Source: Salinisphaera sp. LB1
Lineage (GTDB): Bacteria > Pseudomonadota > Gammaproteobacteria > Nevskiales > Salinisphaeraceae
Assembly: GCF_003177035.1 (NCBI RefSeq)
Contig: NZ_CP029488.1
Coordinates: 3,974,501-4,038,500 of the forward strand
DNA length: 64,000 nucleotides
Direction of reading: 5' to 3'
Position numbers and translations under genes: made by a program. Positions 52,534 to 60,922 of the stretch are shown one piece after another. The notes below the pieces were generated by a model that saw only the letters and a list, made by a program, of their open reading frames with translations, was not told the DNA's origin and made no database searches. Position 1 is the stretch's first letter. Every line of letters begins with the position of its first letter.

Positions 52534-54476
52534 GCGAAAGCTCCTGCGGAACGTGGGTTGTCCGTTTCGCCGGCGGCATCGCGCCAGGTGGTGATCAGCT
52601 CGGCATAGTTGTCCGACACGGCGGCGACGAATCCCTCGTCGTCGAGCTCGCCGGCCAGCCACTCGCGTGCCGGCCCGGCAAACAGCGTTCGCCCGATCGT
52701 GAACCCGCGACAGATTTCGGACGCGCTGGCCTCGCGGAAGCCGGCCTTGACGTCTTCCATGGGCGCGTCGAGACCCAGGAGAACCACGCCACGACAATGA
52801 TCGTCGTGGCGCTCGATCACACCGCGCACGGCCCGCCAGGCAGCCGCACTCATCGGCGGCAGCTTCCACCAGTCGGGCCGGATGCCCAGGTGATAGAACC
52901 GCTGCAGGCTGCGCGCGACAGTGGCGTCGTCGGCGGCCATATCCTTGGGCGGAATCACTTCGACCAGCAGTTCGTGGCCGGTGACGCGGCGGGCTTCGTC
53001 GAGCTGGCGGAGCTTGTCTTCCTGCTCCAGGCGCAGCCCGATTTCGTCGTCCGGGTGATAGAACACGAGACACTTGATGATGTGCTCGGCCGGCCAGCTG
53101 ATGAGCTGGCTGCCGATATCGTCGCCGTGCTGGAACCGCAGCGGACGCGAGCCGGGTTCTTCCACCGGTCGGCCAATCCACCAGTCGCGGCCGGTCATGG
53201 CGTTGAGCGCGTCCTGACCGATGACGTCGTCGCAGAGCACCGCCGGCGTGCCGGAAACACCCGCTTTTGCAAGGCCTTGTTCGGCCGCGGCCACCAGCAG
53301 CTCCTTGAGCGGCGACAGACGGGCCGCGTCCACGCCCAGCTCACCGACCATGTCGAACAGCTGCAGGCGATGATCGAAGGCCAGGCCATAGATCGGCCCC
53401 CATTCGGCCGGGTGGCGCGTGGTCTTGGCGTGCAGATCGTTGAGGCGCTCGTCGCGATCCGGGCGCGGGACGTCGCCCCGGGGGGCCAGATAATCAAACA
53501 GCTCGGCTTCGGTCGGCATCGCCGGCGCACAGCCGTGGCGGGACACCACGAGCGCGCCGCAGGCATTGGCATAGGTCGCGCACGTCTCCCACGACTCGCC
53601 GCGCAGATAGCCCCGCAGGAAACCGGAGATGAACGCATCGCCCGCGCCCAGCACGTTGAGCACCTCGACCTTCACACCTTCGACCAGCACACCGTCGTGC
53701 ACCGAATCGCCCACCGGGCCTTCGAAGATCGTGCAGCCCAACGCGCCGAGCTTGCAGACCAGGACGGCGTCGGTGAGCTCGCGCACCTTTTGCAGGGCGG
53801 CGATGGTATCGGTGGTGCCGCCGGCGATATGGAATTCCTCCTCTGTACCCACGATGAGATCGAAATCGCCGATCCAGCGCTGCAGATGGGCCGTGGTTTC
53901 GGCATCGTCGACATAGCGGGTTTCACCGTCGCCGAGCTCGGCCAGCCCCCAGAGTACCGGGCGATAGTCGATATCCAGAATGCGCTTGAGCCCATGTTTC
54001 TCCGCCGCATCGAGCGCGGCGCGGCAGGCGCCCTGGGTGGTCTCGGTCGACAGATGGGTACCCGTGATCGCCAGGGCGCGGCTGCTAGCGATCCACTCGG
54101 CATCGACATCCTCGGCGGCAATCGCCATGTCCGCGCAATCCTTGCGGTAGAACAGCAGCGGGAAAGTATCGCGATCCTTGATCGCGAGAATGGCCAGCGC
54201 GGTAAAGCGATTCTTGTCCACCGGCATGTGCGAGGTATCGACCCCGGCACGCTGGAATTCCTCGACCACGAAGTTGCCGAACTGTTCGTTACCCACCCGG
54301 GTCAGCATGGCCGACTTCAGCCCGAGCCGCGCACTGCCATAGGCACAGTTGCCCGAGCTGCCGCCGAGATACTTGGCAAAGCTGGAGACATCCTCCAACC
54401 GAGCCCCAATCTGCTGGGCATAGAGATCGACCGCGGCCCGACCGAGGCAGATGACGTCGAGTGGCTTGTGGTTCAT
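52530..54476 (-). CDS. iolC: IolC-DUF2090 fusion: 5-dehydro-2-deoxygluconokinase with putative aldolase domain
   Basis: A 648-residue two-domain protein. Residues 1-~325 are a PfkB-type kinase (IolC): LGGSSGNCAYGSARLG, DIDYRP (168-173) and the catalytic GAGDAF (277-282). Residues ~345-630 are DUF2090, a TIM-barrel domain annotated in databases as a 5-dehydro-2-deoxyphosphogluconate aldolase and often fused to IolC. No separate iolJ is seen, so the fusion probably covers both steps. First gene of the iolC-D-E-A run. Confidence 0.94.
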   Translation of the reverse strand: MNHKPLDVICLGRAAVDLYAQQIGARLEDVSSFAKYLGGSSGNCAYGSARLGLKSAMLTRVGNEQFGNFVVEEFQRAGVDTSHMPVDKNRFTALAILAIKDRDTFPLLFYRKDCADMAIAAEDVDAEWIASSRALAITGTHLSTETTQGACRAALDAAEKHGLKRILDIDYRPVLWGLAELGDGETRYVDDAETTAHLQRWIGDFDLIVGTEEEFHIAGGTTDTIAALQKVRELTDAVLVCKLGALGCTIFEGPVGDSVHDGVLVEGVKVEVLNVLGAGDAFISGFLRGYLRGESWETCATYANACGALVVSRHGCAPAMPTEAELFDYLAPRGDVPRPDRDERLNDLHAKTTRHPAEWGPIYGLAFDHRLQLFDMVGELGVDAARLSPLKELLVAAAEQGLAKAGVSGTPAVLCDDVIGQDALNAMTGRDWWIGRPVEEPGSRPLRFQHGDDIGSQLISWPAEHIIKCLVFYHPDDEIGLRLEQEDKLRQLDEARRVTGHELLVEVIPPKDMAADDATVARSLQRFYHLGIRPDWWKLPPMSAAAWRAVRGVIERHDDHCRGVVLLGLDAPMEDVKAGFREASASEICRGFTIGRTLFAGPAREWLAGELDDEGFVAAVSDNYAELITTWRDAAGETDNPRSAGAFA

Positions 54477-54786
54477 CGGCTTCTCCGAAATCCGGGAACG
54501 AGTATTTCAGAGCGTTCCTGAGTGGACTATTTATTCTAAATTCTGCCGAGATGGAATCCCGTTTTCAATGGTTTTGCGACTAAAGTCGGCGCTTTAACCT
54601 GCTGCCAAGCGATCATCGGGCCTATCGCCCAAAAAGCGTCCGCAAATGAACGCTGATAAACGCAAACAAAAACAACGCAGCAAAGGTCGATGACGCCTTT
54701 CGCGTTCGGCGCATGTCCACGTGGACGGGATAACCCGGCACGCTGGAAATTCGCGGGCGCTCATGGCCAGGCTGCCGGGCGCGCAA
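54477..54786. other. iolC promoter region with degenerate repeat arm
   Basis: The near side (54525-54590) is AT-rich, with TTTATTCTAAATTCT and GGAATCCCGTTTTC, a one-mismatch GGAA-N6-TTCC candidate. 54638-54672 (GTCCGCAAATGAACGCTG, then ATAAACGCAAAC) is a lone arm of the ATCTGCG family. No gene is seen. Confidence 0.5.
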
Positions 54787-55806
54787 TCAGCCATACAACA
54801 TCGGCTTGGGGCCCAGTTCGATCGGGATCGTCTCGCCGCCCTCCTGCGCCTTTACACCCGCCTCGCAGCAGACCGCCGCGGCATAGCCATCCCAGGCACT
54901 CGGACCGTCCGGGGCCTCGCCGGCGCGCAGACGATTCACCCAGCCCTGGAACTCGGTATCGAAGGCCGCCGCGAAGCGCTGTTCGAAACCGGGCGTTACT
55001 TCCCCGCCCCAGCGGCCCGCCGAGCGGACGTACGCACCCTCGTCGTTACCGATATCGACGATGCCGCGCTCGAATACGGCCTCGGTGTGCACCTGGTAGC
55101 CGAACAACGCGTTGACGAAGATCTCGACATCGACCAGAACGCCCGACTCGGTACGCATGAGTATTTGCTGCGGATCCGATAGACGGCCGTTTGCGCTGGA
55201 AGTCGCCCGGCCCTTGCGTACCGAGATCTCGGTGATCTCTTCGCCGGTGAAATAACGCACACCGTCGATTTCATGGACCACCGAGTCGTAGATCATCAAT
55301 GCGTCGGTGAAATTCGGCGGCGGGTCGGGATTGCGATGCCGGCAATGCAGCATGAGCGGCGTACCGAGCGAGCCGTCTTCAAAGAACGCACGCAGGCGCT
55401 GGTACCCGCTATCGTAGCGGCGCATGAAACCGACCTGGATCAGACGATGGCCCAGCCCGGCCTCGGTCTCCACGATCGCGCGCGCGGTGGTGGCATCGGC
55501 CGTCAACGGCTTCTCGCAGAATACCGGCAATCGCTTGCCGAGCGCGTCCATAAGCACGTCGTAGTGCAGCATGCCGGGCGTGGTGAGCACGAAGGCGTCG
55601 TACTCGCCGCTGGCAAGCGCAGCGTGCGGATCGTCCCAGATTTTCGCGTGGTCGCCAGCCAGGGCCGCCGCCGTGTTTGCGCGCTCGGCGTCGATATCGA
55701 CCACGCCGGTGACATCCGCGCCGGCGATGCGATGGGTGAGGCGCTTGATATGGTCGGTGCCCATACGGCCGGTGCCGATGACGGCGATGCGCAGATTGTT
55801 TGCCAT
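54787..55806 (-). CDS. iolG: IolG-type inositol 2-dehydrogenase
   Basis: A 339-residue Gfo/Idh dehydrogenase. GTGRMGTDHIKRL (11-23), FCEKPLTAD, LHCRHRNPDPPPNFTDAL and MIYDSVVHEIDGVRYF are typical of one large IolG subgroup found in actinobacteria and proteobacteria. It oxidises myo-inositol to scyllo-inosose. CAGGAGACG precedes the ATG. Last of three dehydrogenase genes in a row, 28 bases after the next. Confidence 0.9.
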   Translation of the reverse strand: MANNLRIAVIGTGRMGTDHIKRLTHRIAGADVTGVVDIDAERANTAAALAGDHAKIWDDPHAALASGEYDAFVLTTPGMLHYDVLMDALGKRLPVFCEKPLTADATTARAIVETEAGLGHRLIQVGFMRRYDSGYQRLRAFFEDGSLGTPLMLHCRHRNPDPPPNFTDALMIYDSVVHEIDGVRYFTGEEITEISVRKGRATSSANGRLSDPQQILMRTESGVLVDVEIFVNALFGYQVHTEAVFERGIVDIGNDEGAYVRSAGRWGGEVTPGFEQRFAAAFDTEFQGWVNRLRAGEAPDGPSAWDGYAAAVCCEAGVKAQEGGETIPIELGPKPMLYG

Positions 55807-55834
55807 GAGGCGTCTCCTGAAGTTCCGTGGCGCG

Positions 55835-56845
55835 CTAGCCGATCTCGCTCATTACCACGGTGCGCCCCTCGGCGAGCGACTGGGTCGCGGCCGCCGCCAG
55901 ACGCAACGACTGATAGCCGTCTTCGTGAGTCGCCTTGGGCGCGCTGCCGGCGCTCCAGGCGTCGTACAGATCGCCCAGTTCGCGGCCGTAGGCGATGCCG
56001 TAGCGTTCAAGGAAGAAGTGCTTCGGCGGCTCATCGAGCTGGCCAGCCTTGCCGGTGTAGCGCAGTCGGGTTTCGGTTTCGTTGACCGCCTGCAGCATGC
56101 CGTCGCTGCCAAAGGCCTCGATGCGCTGGTCGTAGCCGTAGGCCGTGCGGCGCGAATTCTGGATATGACACAACCGGCCCGACTCGGTGCTCAGCACCAC
56201 CATGGCGGTGTCGATATCGCCGGCCTCGCCGATCGCCGGATCGACCATTACGCTGCCGCTGGCGAACACCGAAACAATGGACTCGTCGAGCAACCAGCGC
56301 GCCACGTCGAAATCGTGAATCATCATGTCGAAGAACAGCCCGCCGGAACCCTTGATGTAATCGATGGGCGGCGGCGCCGGATCGCGGCTGATGATGGTCA
56401 GCGTCTCCAGCCGGCCGATCCGGCCAGCGTCCATCGCTTGCTTGAGTGCGGCGAACTGCGGATCGTGGCGTCGATTGAATCCGAGCGCACAGGCCACCGG
56501 ATTCGCGTTGACGACGTCGACTGCGGCTTTCGTGCGCTCGATATCCAGCGCGATGGGTTTTTCGCAGAGTACGGCCTTGCCCGCCCTGGCGGCTCGCTCG
56601 AGAAATTCGGCGTGGGTCGCGGTCGACGAGGCGATGAGCACGGCGTCGATCTGCGCGTCGTCGAAGATCGCGTCCACATCCACGCTTTGTGCACCGTAGG
56701 CTTGGGCGAGCGCATCCGCGGCCTCGGCCCGGATATCCGACACGTAGACGAGTGCGATCCGGGGATCGCGGTCGGCCGCGGCGGCGTGCACCTGGGCGAT
56801 TCGCCCGGCGCCGATGATGGCCAGGTTCATGATCCGGTCGGGCAT
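55835..56845 (-). CDS. iolG: IolG-type inositol 2-dehydrogenase, second type
   Basis: A 336-residue dehydrogenase. IIGAGRIAQVHA (10-20), CEKPIALDIE, ISRDPAPPPIDYIKGSGGLFFDMMIHDFDVARWLL matches the other common IolG subgroup. The start codon overlaps the upstream stop as TAATG, so translation is coupled. Two IolG types side by side suggest either redundancy or use of different inositol isomers. Confidence 0.92.
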   Translation of the reverse strand: MPDRIMNLAIIGAGRIAQVHAAAADRDPRIALVYVSDIRAEAADALAQAYGAQSVDVDAIFDDAQIDAVLIASSTATHAEFLERAARAGKAVLCEKPIALDIERTKAAVDVVNANPVACALGFNRRHDPQFAALKQAMDAGRIGRLETLTIISRDPAPPPIDYIKGSGGLFFDMMIHDFDVARWLLDESIVSVFASGSVMVDPAIGEAGDIDTAMVVLSTESGRLCHIQNSRRTAYGYDQRIEAFGSDGMLQAVNETETRLRYTGKAGQLDEPPKHFFLERYGIAYGRELGDLYDAWSAGSAPKATHEDGYQSLRLAAAATQSLAEGRTVVMSEIG

Positions 56846-57849
56846 TAATGTTTCTCCAGTTCAACAAGGCGGGACGTGGTCGCCGATTCGATGCAGGCGT
56901 CCAGCACCCGCATATTGGCGAGCACGTTTTCGGGTGCGTAATCGGGGACACGTGTGTGCAGCACACAATCGGCGAAGTGGGCAATGCCGTTGGGGTATTG
57001 AAACGACGTCACCCGTTCGATGCTTGTATGGCCCTCGGCATCCACAATCTCGACCGGGCCGTCGCCGTCGACCTGCGGCACGAAGGCCTTGTTCACGCGA
57101 ATCGTGCCGGCCGTGCCATAAACCTCGTAGGCATGCCGGGCCACGGCATCCATGCCGCAGTCGAAGCCGGCCTTGGCGCCGTTGTCGTAACCGAGCACGG
57201 CCGCCGCGGACATCTCCGCGTTCCGGGGCCCGGCAAAACGCGCGATCGTCGCGACCCGGTCCGGCTCGCCGAGCAGGCTGCGGATCGCGTGGATGCAGTA
57301 GCAGCCGAGATCGTAGAGGCTGCCACCGCCGGTCTCGAACGTGCCGTGGCGAAAGTCCGATAGGCTCTTTTCCAGATTGAATGTGAAATTGACGTGCACG
57401 CCGCGAACCTCACCGATCGCGCCGTCCGCAATCAATTCCCGCACACGCGCGTGCTGGGCATGGAACGGGTACATCATGGCTTCCATATACACCACGCCGG
57501 CCGCCTCACAGGCCGCGATCGCCTCGGCGGTCTGGGTCGCGTTCAGCGCGGCGGGCTTCTCGCACAGCACATGCTTGCCGGCGCGCGCCGCCTTGATTGC
57601 CCATTCGGTGTGGCGATCGTTGGGCAGCGGCAAATACACCGCGTCTACCGCCGGATCCGCCAGCAGTTCGTCGTAATCGCCGTATCCGGTCTCGAAGCCG
57701 AAGTGCTCGACCAGTTCACCCGGCACACCGCTGCGGCTGGCGAGCGCATACGCGCGGCTGTTCTCGGCCGCCAGGATCGCCGGGATCGTGTGCTCGCGGG
57801 CAATTTCGGCCGCCCCGAGCACGCCCCAGTTGATCGAAGCTCGGCTCAT
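56845..57849 (-). CDS. Gfo/Idh/MocA family dehydrogenase (first of the three-gene operon)
   Basis: A 334-residue dehydrogenase starting INWGVLGAAEIAREHTIPAI, a form found in dimeric dihydrodiol and sugar dehydrogenases. YLPLPNDRHTEWAIKAARAGKHVLCEKPAALN and GGGSLYDLGCYCIHAIRSLLG are the catalytic segments. It is probably not an IolG; the substrate is unknown. It heads the operon 56845-54787 behind the AT-rich element at 57904. Confidence 0.9.
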   Translation of the reverse strand: MSRASINWGVLGAAEIAREHTIPAILAAENSRAYALASRSGVPGELVEHFGFETGYGDYDELLADPAVDAVYLPLPNDRHTEWAIKAARAGKHVLCEKPAALNATQTAEAIAACEAAGVVYMEAMMYPFHAQHARVRELIADGAIGEVRGVHVNFTFNLEKSLSDFRHGTFETGGGSLYDLGCYCIHAIRSLLGEPDRVATIARFAGPRNAEMSAAAVLGYDNGAKAGFDCGMDAVARHAYEVYGTAGTIRVNKAFVPQVDGDGPVEIVDAEGHTSIERVTSFQYPNGIAHFADCVLHTRVPDYAPENVLANMRVLDACIESATTSRLVELEKH

Positions 57850-57903
57850 GGCTGACTCCTCGGAAACGATGACGCCCGATCAGAACGGATCAGGCCAGGC
57901 TTG

Positions 57904-57961
57904 TATAGAATTTATTTTCTATTTTTATTTTTTACAAACCTATTGTTTTATACTTTAGTCG
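57904..57961. promoter_or_regulatory. AT-rich promoter/operator element, copy A
   Basis: TATAGAATTTATTTTCTATT leads a 58-base block that aligns without gaps to 60714-60771 at about 44 of 58 positions, both ending ATACTTT[A/C]GTCG. It holds the palindrome AGAATTTATTTTCT (57907-57920), the same core as 41727-41740. It lies between divergent genes at 57849 and 58230 and may control both. The rest of 57850-58229 shows no gene. Confidence 0.65.
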
Positions 57962-58229
57962 AGCCACGGCGCTCGCACCGCTCATCAGCACCGGCTTCGC
58001 CCTTTACGGGCGCCGTGAATTCACTATTTTCGGTCGTCGATACCTTGGGTCGGCCAAATCTTCGGACATGTTTCCCGAGCGCGATGCGCACCGTTCCAGA
58101 TGAGAAAAGTTGGCCGGCGCGCAACGCCAGGATCAGCCGACTGGCGTTCAATCCCCTTGCAGCCATGGAATTTTCATTCTAATTTGCGCCAAAAGGCATT
58201 GGCCAAACAGATCACCGAGGAGATACGTG

Positions 58230-59195
58230 ATGAAGATAGGAATGGTTACCGACAGCGTCGCGAACATGGAGACGGACGCAATGCTCGACTACTGCGCCGA
58301 GCTCGGTGTCGACGCGATCGAACTCTGCGTCGGCAACTGGGGCGCGGCGGCGCATATCGGCGACGTGGACGCCCTGCTGGGCGATGCTCGACAACAACGT
58401 GAACTGGCGGCAAAGATTCGCGATCGCGGCCTCGAGATCTCGGCGTTCAACGCCAACGGCAACCCGCTTCATCCCATCGACGGCGAGCGCCAATCACAGG
58501 TGGTACATAACGCGATCCGCCTGGCCGAAATATTCGAAGTGCCACGCATCGTACTGATGTCCGGTCTGCCCGCCGGCGCGCCAGGCGATACCATGCCGAA
58601 CTGGGTGACGACCGCCTGGCCGCCGGAGACCCACGATGCCCTGCGCTATCAGTGGGAGGACGTGGCCATCCCCTATTGGCGCAAGCTGGCCGATTACGCG
58701 GAAGGGCGCGGCGTGAACCAGCTCTGCATCGAAGCGCACGGCGCCCAACTTGTGCACAACATGCCGACCTTCATGCAGCTGCGCGAGGCGGTCGGGCCGA
58801 CCGTGGGCCTGAACTTCGATCCGAGCCACTTCATCTGGATGGGCGGCGACCCGATCGCAATGATCCGCCGCTACTCGGATTGCATCTACCACGTGCACGC
58901 CAAGGACACCTACATCGACCGCCGCAACCTGGCCGAGGCCACACGGCTGGATAATCGATCGATGGATCGGGTACTGGACCGCAGCTGGTCCTATGTCACG
59001 CTCGGCTACGGCCAGCCCGAGGACTGGTGGCGCGAATTCTGCTGGCAACTCCAGGCCCGTGGCTACTCGGACGGCGTGCTCTCGATCGAGCATGAGGATC
59101 AGAATCTGTCCTGCAACGAGGGCGTGCGGCGTTCGGTCGACCTGTTGCGACGCGTGATGCCCTATGAACAACCGGATTATCGGCTACCCGGCTGA
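58230..59195 (+). CDS. Sugar phosphate isomerase/epimerase family TIM barrel
   Basis: A 321-residue AP-endonuclease-2-type barrel. Metal-site stretches are CIEAHGAQLVHNMPTF, LNFDPSHFIWMGGDP, IYHVHAKDTYID and LSIEHEDQ. The family includes IolE, IolI and ketose epimerases. It is not a typical IolE; IolI-like inosose isomerase or keto-sugar epimerase is possible. GAGGAG precedes the ATG. It is divergent from the dehydrogenase operon. Confidence 0.88.
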   Translation: MKIGMVTDSVANMETDAMLDYCAELGVDAIELCVGNWGAAAHIGDVDALLGDARQQRELAAKIRDRGLEISAFNANGNPLHPIDGERQSQVVHNAIRLAEIFEVPRIVLMSGLPAGAPGDTMPNWVTTAWPPETHDALRYQWEDVAIPYWRKLADYAEGRGVNQLCIEAHGAQLVHNMPTFMQLREAVGPTVGLNFDPSHFIWMGGDPIAMIRRYSDCIYHVHAKDTYIDRRNLAEATRLDNRSMDRVLDRSWSYVTLGYGQPEDWWREFCWQLQARGYSDGVLSIEHEDQNLSCNEGVRRSVDLLRRVMPYEQPDYRLPG

Positions 59196-59219
59196 TTCAG
59201 CGCGCTCGGCAAATCCTGA

Positions 59220-59247
59220 AGCCCCGGGTCGCAAGCCGGGGCTTTTT
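59220..59247 (+). terminator. Rho-independent terminator
   Basis: AGCCCCGGG, loop TCGCAA, GCCGGGGCT, then TTTTT, 24 bases after the stop at 59195. Confidence 0.9.
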
Positions 59248-59416
59248 CGGTTCGCCGGCCGCGTGATTTTCGGCTTGAACGGGCAGCGACAAACCGGCGC
59301 CACGAGTTTCCTTCGCCATACAGAACGCAACGGGTAACAAGACCTCTACAAAACCGTTCCTTTCTCCGGCAAGGCCGGATTCAGGGCTTACAACATAGCG
59401 CACCGCCGATAGGCCC

Positions 59417-59505
59417 GACGTCGGATTACGCGCTGCGCGCCAATCCAACCTGCTGCTAAGTCATTGTTTTTTTAATTTTTCAGGTGGGCAAGGGTTTGTT
59501 ACGCT
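59417..59505. repeat. GTCGGATTA palindrome with partial MITE-like end
   Basis: 59417-59453 is CGACGTCGGATTACGCGCTG with GCGCCAATCCAACCTG. It is followed by AAGTCATTGTTTT and AAGGGTTTGTTAC, a decayed copy of the right half of the element at 36317-36522. No gene is seen in 59248-59524. Confidence 0.6.
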
Positions 59506-59524
59506 CTCGAAGCCGCTGCCCCCC

Positions 59525-59557
59525 AAAAAAAAACCGGCTGGCGAAGCCAGCCGGTTT
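59525..59557 (-). terminator. Rho-independent terminator for the minus strand
   Basis: On the minus strand: AAACCGGCTGGC, loop TTCG, GCCAGCCGG, then nine T residues (59525-59533 read as A on plus). It ends the iolB and small-protein transcript. Confidence 0.92.
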
Positions 59558-59651
59558 GAACGCCGTCGAAGCAACCCGTCGGGGCCCGCTTTGGGTCCGG
59601 TACGGCGGTGGTTCGCGGCGACAGTACGGCCTATCGGCCGTAAGGCGCGAT

Positions 59652-59837
59652 TCAGTTCAGGCGTCGATCGTCAGTCGCGGGCACGATGTAGCCGGCCGCG
59701 TGGGTACCACAGAATTCAGCCACCCGTTCCATGAAAGCGCCAACACGCGCCCAGACCGGATGTTCGCTCGTCCACTGACGATCAAGCTCGGCATCGCGGT
59801 CTTTGGCAAAGACGTTATCGATACTCATGTCGCTCAT
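59652..59837 (-). CDS. Small 61-residue hypothetical protein downstream of iolB
   Basis: MSDMSIDNVFAKDRDAELDR begins the protein, which is acidic at the start and ends IVPATDDRRLN. I do not recognise it. It is supported by a well-placed GCAGGAG ribosome site, by lying 44 bases after iolB on the same strand, and by a strong terminator ~95 bases after its stop. It has no membrane segment. A role in inositol use is only a guess from position. Confidence 0.65.
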   Translation of the reverse strand: MSDMSIDNVFAKDRDAELDRQWTSEHPVWARVGAFMERVAEFCGTHAAGYIVPATDDRRLN

Positions 59838-59881
59838 GTCCGCTCCTGCTCTTCGTCAGGCGTATCGGTTTCGTACGCCCA

Positions 59882-60673
59882 CTACTTGACCAGCCACGCA
59901 AAGTCCGGATCGGTCGTGAATTTCCATTCGCGCTTCGGGCCGGCCATGACATTCAGGTAATAAAGGTCAAAGCCGTACGGCGCGCCGACCGGGTGGTACC
60001 CGCGTGGGACCAGTACACAACTACCGTCGCTGAATGCCATCGTCTCGTCTATTAAACGATCGTCGGTATAGATCCGCTGCAGCCCGAATCCCTGCGATGG
60101 GTTCAAGCGGTGGTAATAACTTTCCTCCAGGAAGGATTCGTGCGGAAGATTGTCTTCGTCGTGCTTGTGCGGCGGATAGCTCGACCAATTGCCGGCCGGC
60201 GTATAGACCTCGACCACCAACAGGCTGTCCGCGGGCTCGGTCTCGGGCAGGATGTCGTGAACATGGCGCACGTTGGCGCCCTCACCGCGCGTCGACTGTT
60301 TGACATGGCCGGGCTCGATCAGCCGTGGCGGGTGATTGCCCTGCCCCGGCGCGCCGCAGATGCCGAGCTCCACGTCCGTAAGCGCTACCACGCTGTAATC
60401 CATGTCGTTGGGCAGATAAACGGCATACGGCGCGACCTGCTCGAAAACGCTCATGCGCTCGCCGATCGCTTCAAAGGTCTGATCGCCGCAGCGCACGGTC
60501 GCCTTGCCCGACAGCAGTACGAGACACAGTTCGTGCTCGCCGCTGTTATCCGCGAACGATTCACCTTCGGCCATTTTGCGGTGACGAAAGCGGACGTATT
60601 CAAGCGGCTCGGGCGCATTGGCCGTGTCCAGCGTCTCGCCCGCGTCGACGGAGGGATTGAGCAACAGATCCAT
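59882..60673 (-). CDS. iolB: IolB: 5-deoxy-glucuronate isomerase
   Basis: A 263-residue bicupin that turns 5-deoxy-glucuronate to 2-deoxy-5-keto-gluconate. The metal site is NWSSYPPHKHDEDNLPHE (162-179) with H169, H171 and E179, followed by FLEESYYHRLNPSQGFGLQR. The ATG at 60673 has GAGG five bases before it; an upstream TTG in frame is less likely. It is set apart from the other iol genes by the isomerase gene but shares the AT-rich upstream element. Confidence 0.95.
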   Translation of the reverse strand: MDLLLNPSVDAGETLDTANAPEPLEYVRFRHRKMAEGESFADNSGEHELCLVLLSGKATVRCGDQTFEAIGERMSVFEQVAPYAVYLPNDMDYSVVALTDVELGICGAPGQGNHPPRLIEPGHVKQSTRGEGANVRHVHDILPETEPADSLLVVEVYTPAGNWSSYPPHKHDEDNLPHESFLEESYYHRLNPSQGFGLQRIYTDDRLIDETMAFSDGSCVLVPRGYHPVGAPYGFDLYYLNVMAGPKREWKFTTDPDFAWLVK

Positions 60674-60713
60674 AACGACCTCGGGTTTGAACAAACGGTT
60701 CAGGAAGAATCGG

Positions 60714-60771
60714 TATAGAACATATTTTTTATTTTGATTTTAATCAAATAATCTGTTTCATACTTTCGTCG
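60714..60771 (-). promoter_or_regulatory. AT-rich promoter/operator element, copy B (iolB)
   Basis: Gap-free homologue of 57904-57961 (about 44 of 58 identical) placed 41 bases before the iolB ATG. It includes AATCAAATAATC (60742-60753), found exactly at 33583-33594 upstream of the RpiR gene. Confidence 0.65.
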
Positions 60772-60922
60772 GTTGCGAGATCCGTTCGCCGTTCACCCGG
60801 GCCTGTCCGGGGCGCCGGGCGCCGTCCAGAGCCAACGTCGCCCACACGGCGATCACGGCCATGTTCGAGGAGCCGCGCGACAAACGCCTGCGACAGCCGC
60901 CACGCCAGGCCACGACAGCCGG

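Noticed and set aside
50551-52608. 685-codon plus-strand frame across iolD
   Set aside because: Antisense to iolD; no domain can be seen.
52356-54521. 721-codon plus-strand frame across iolC
   Set aside because: Antisense to the well-supported IolC-DUF2090 gene.
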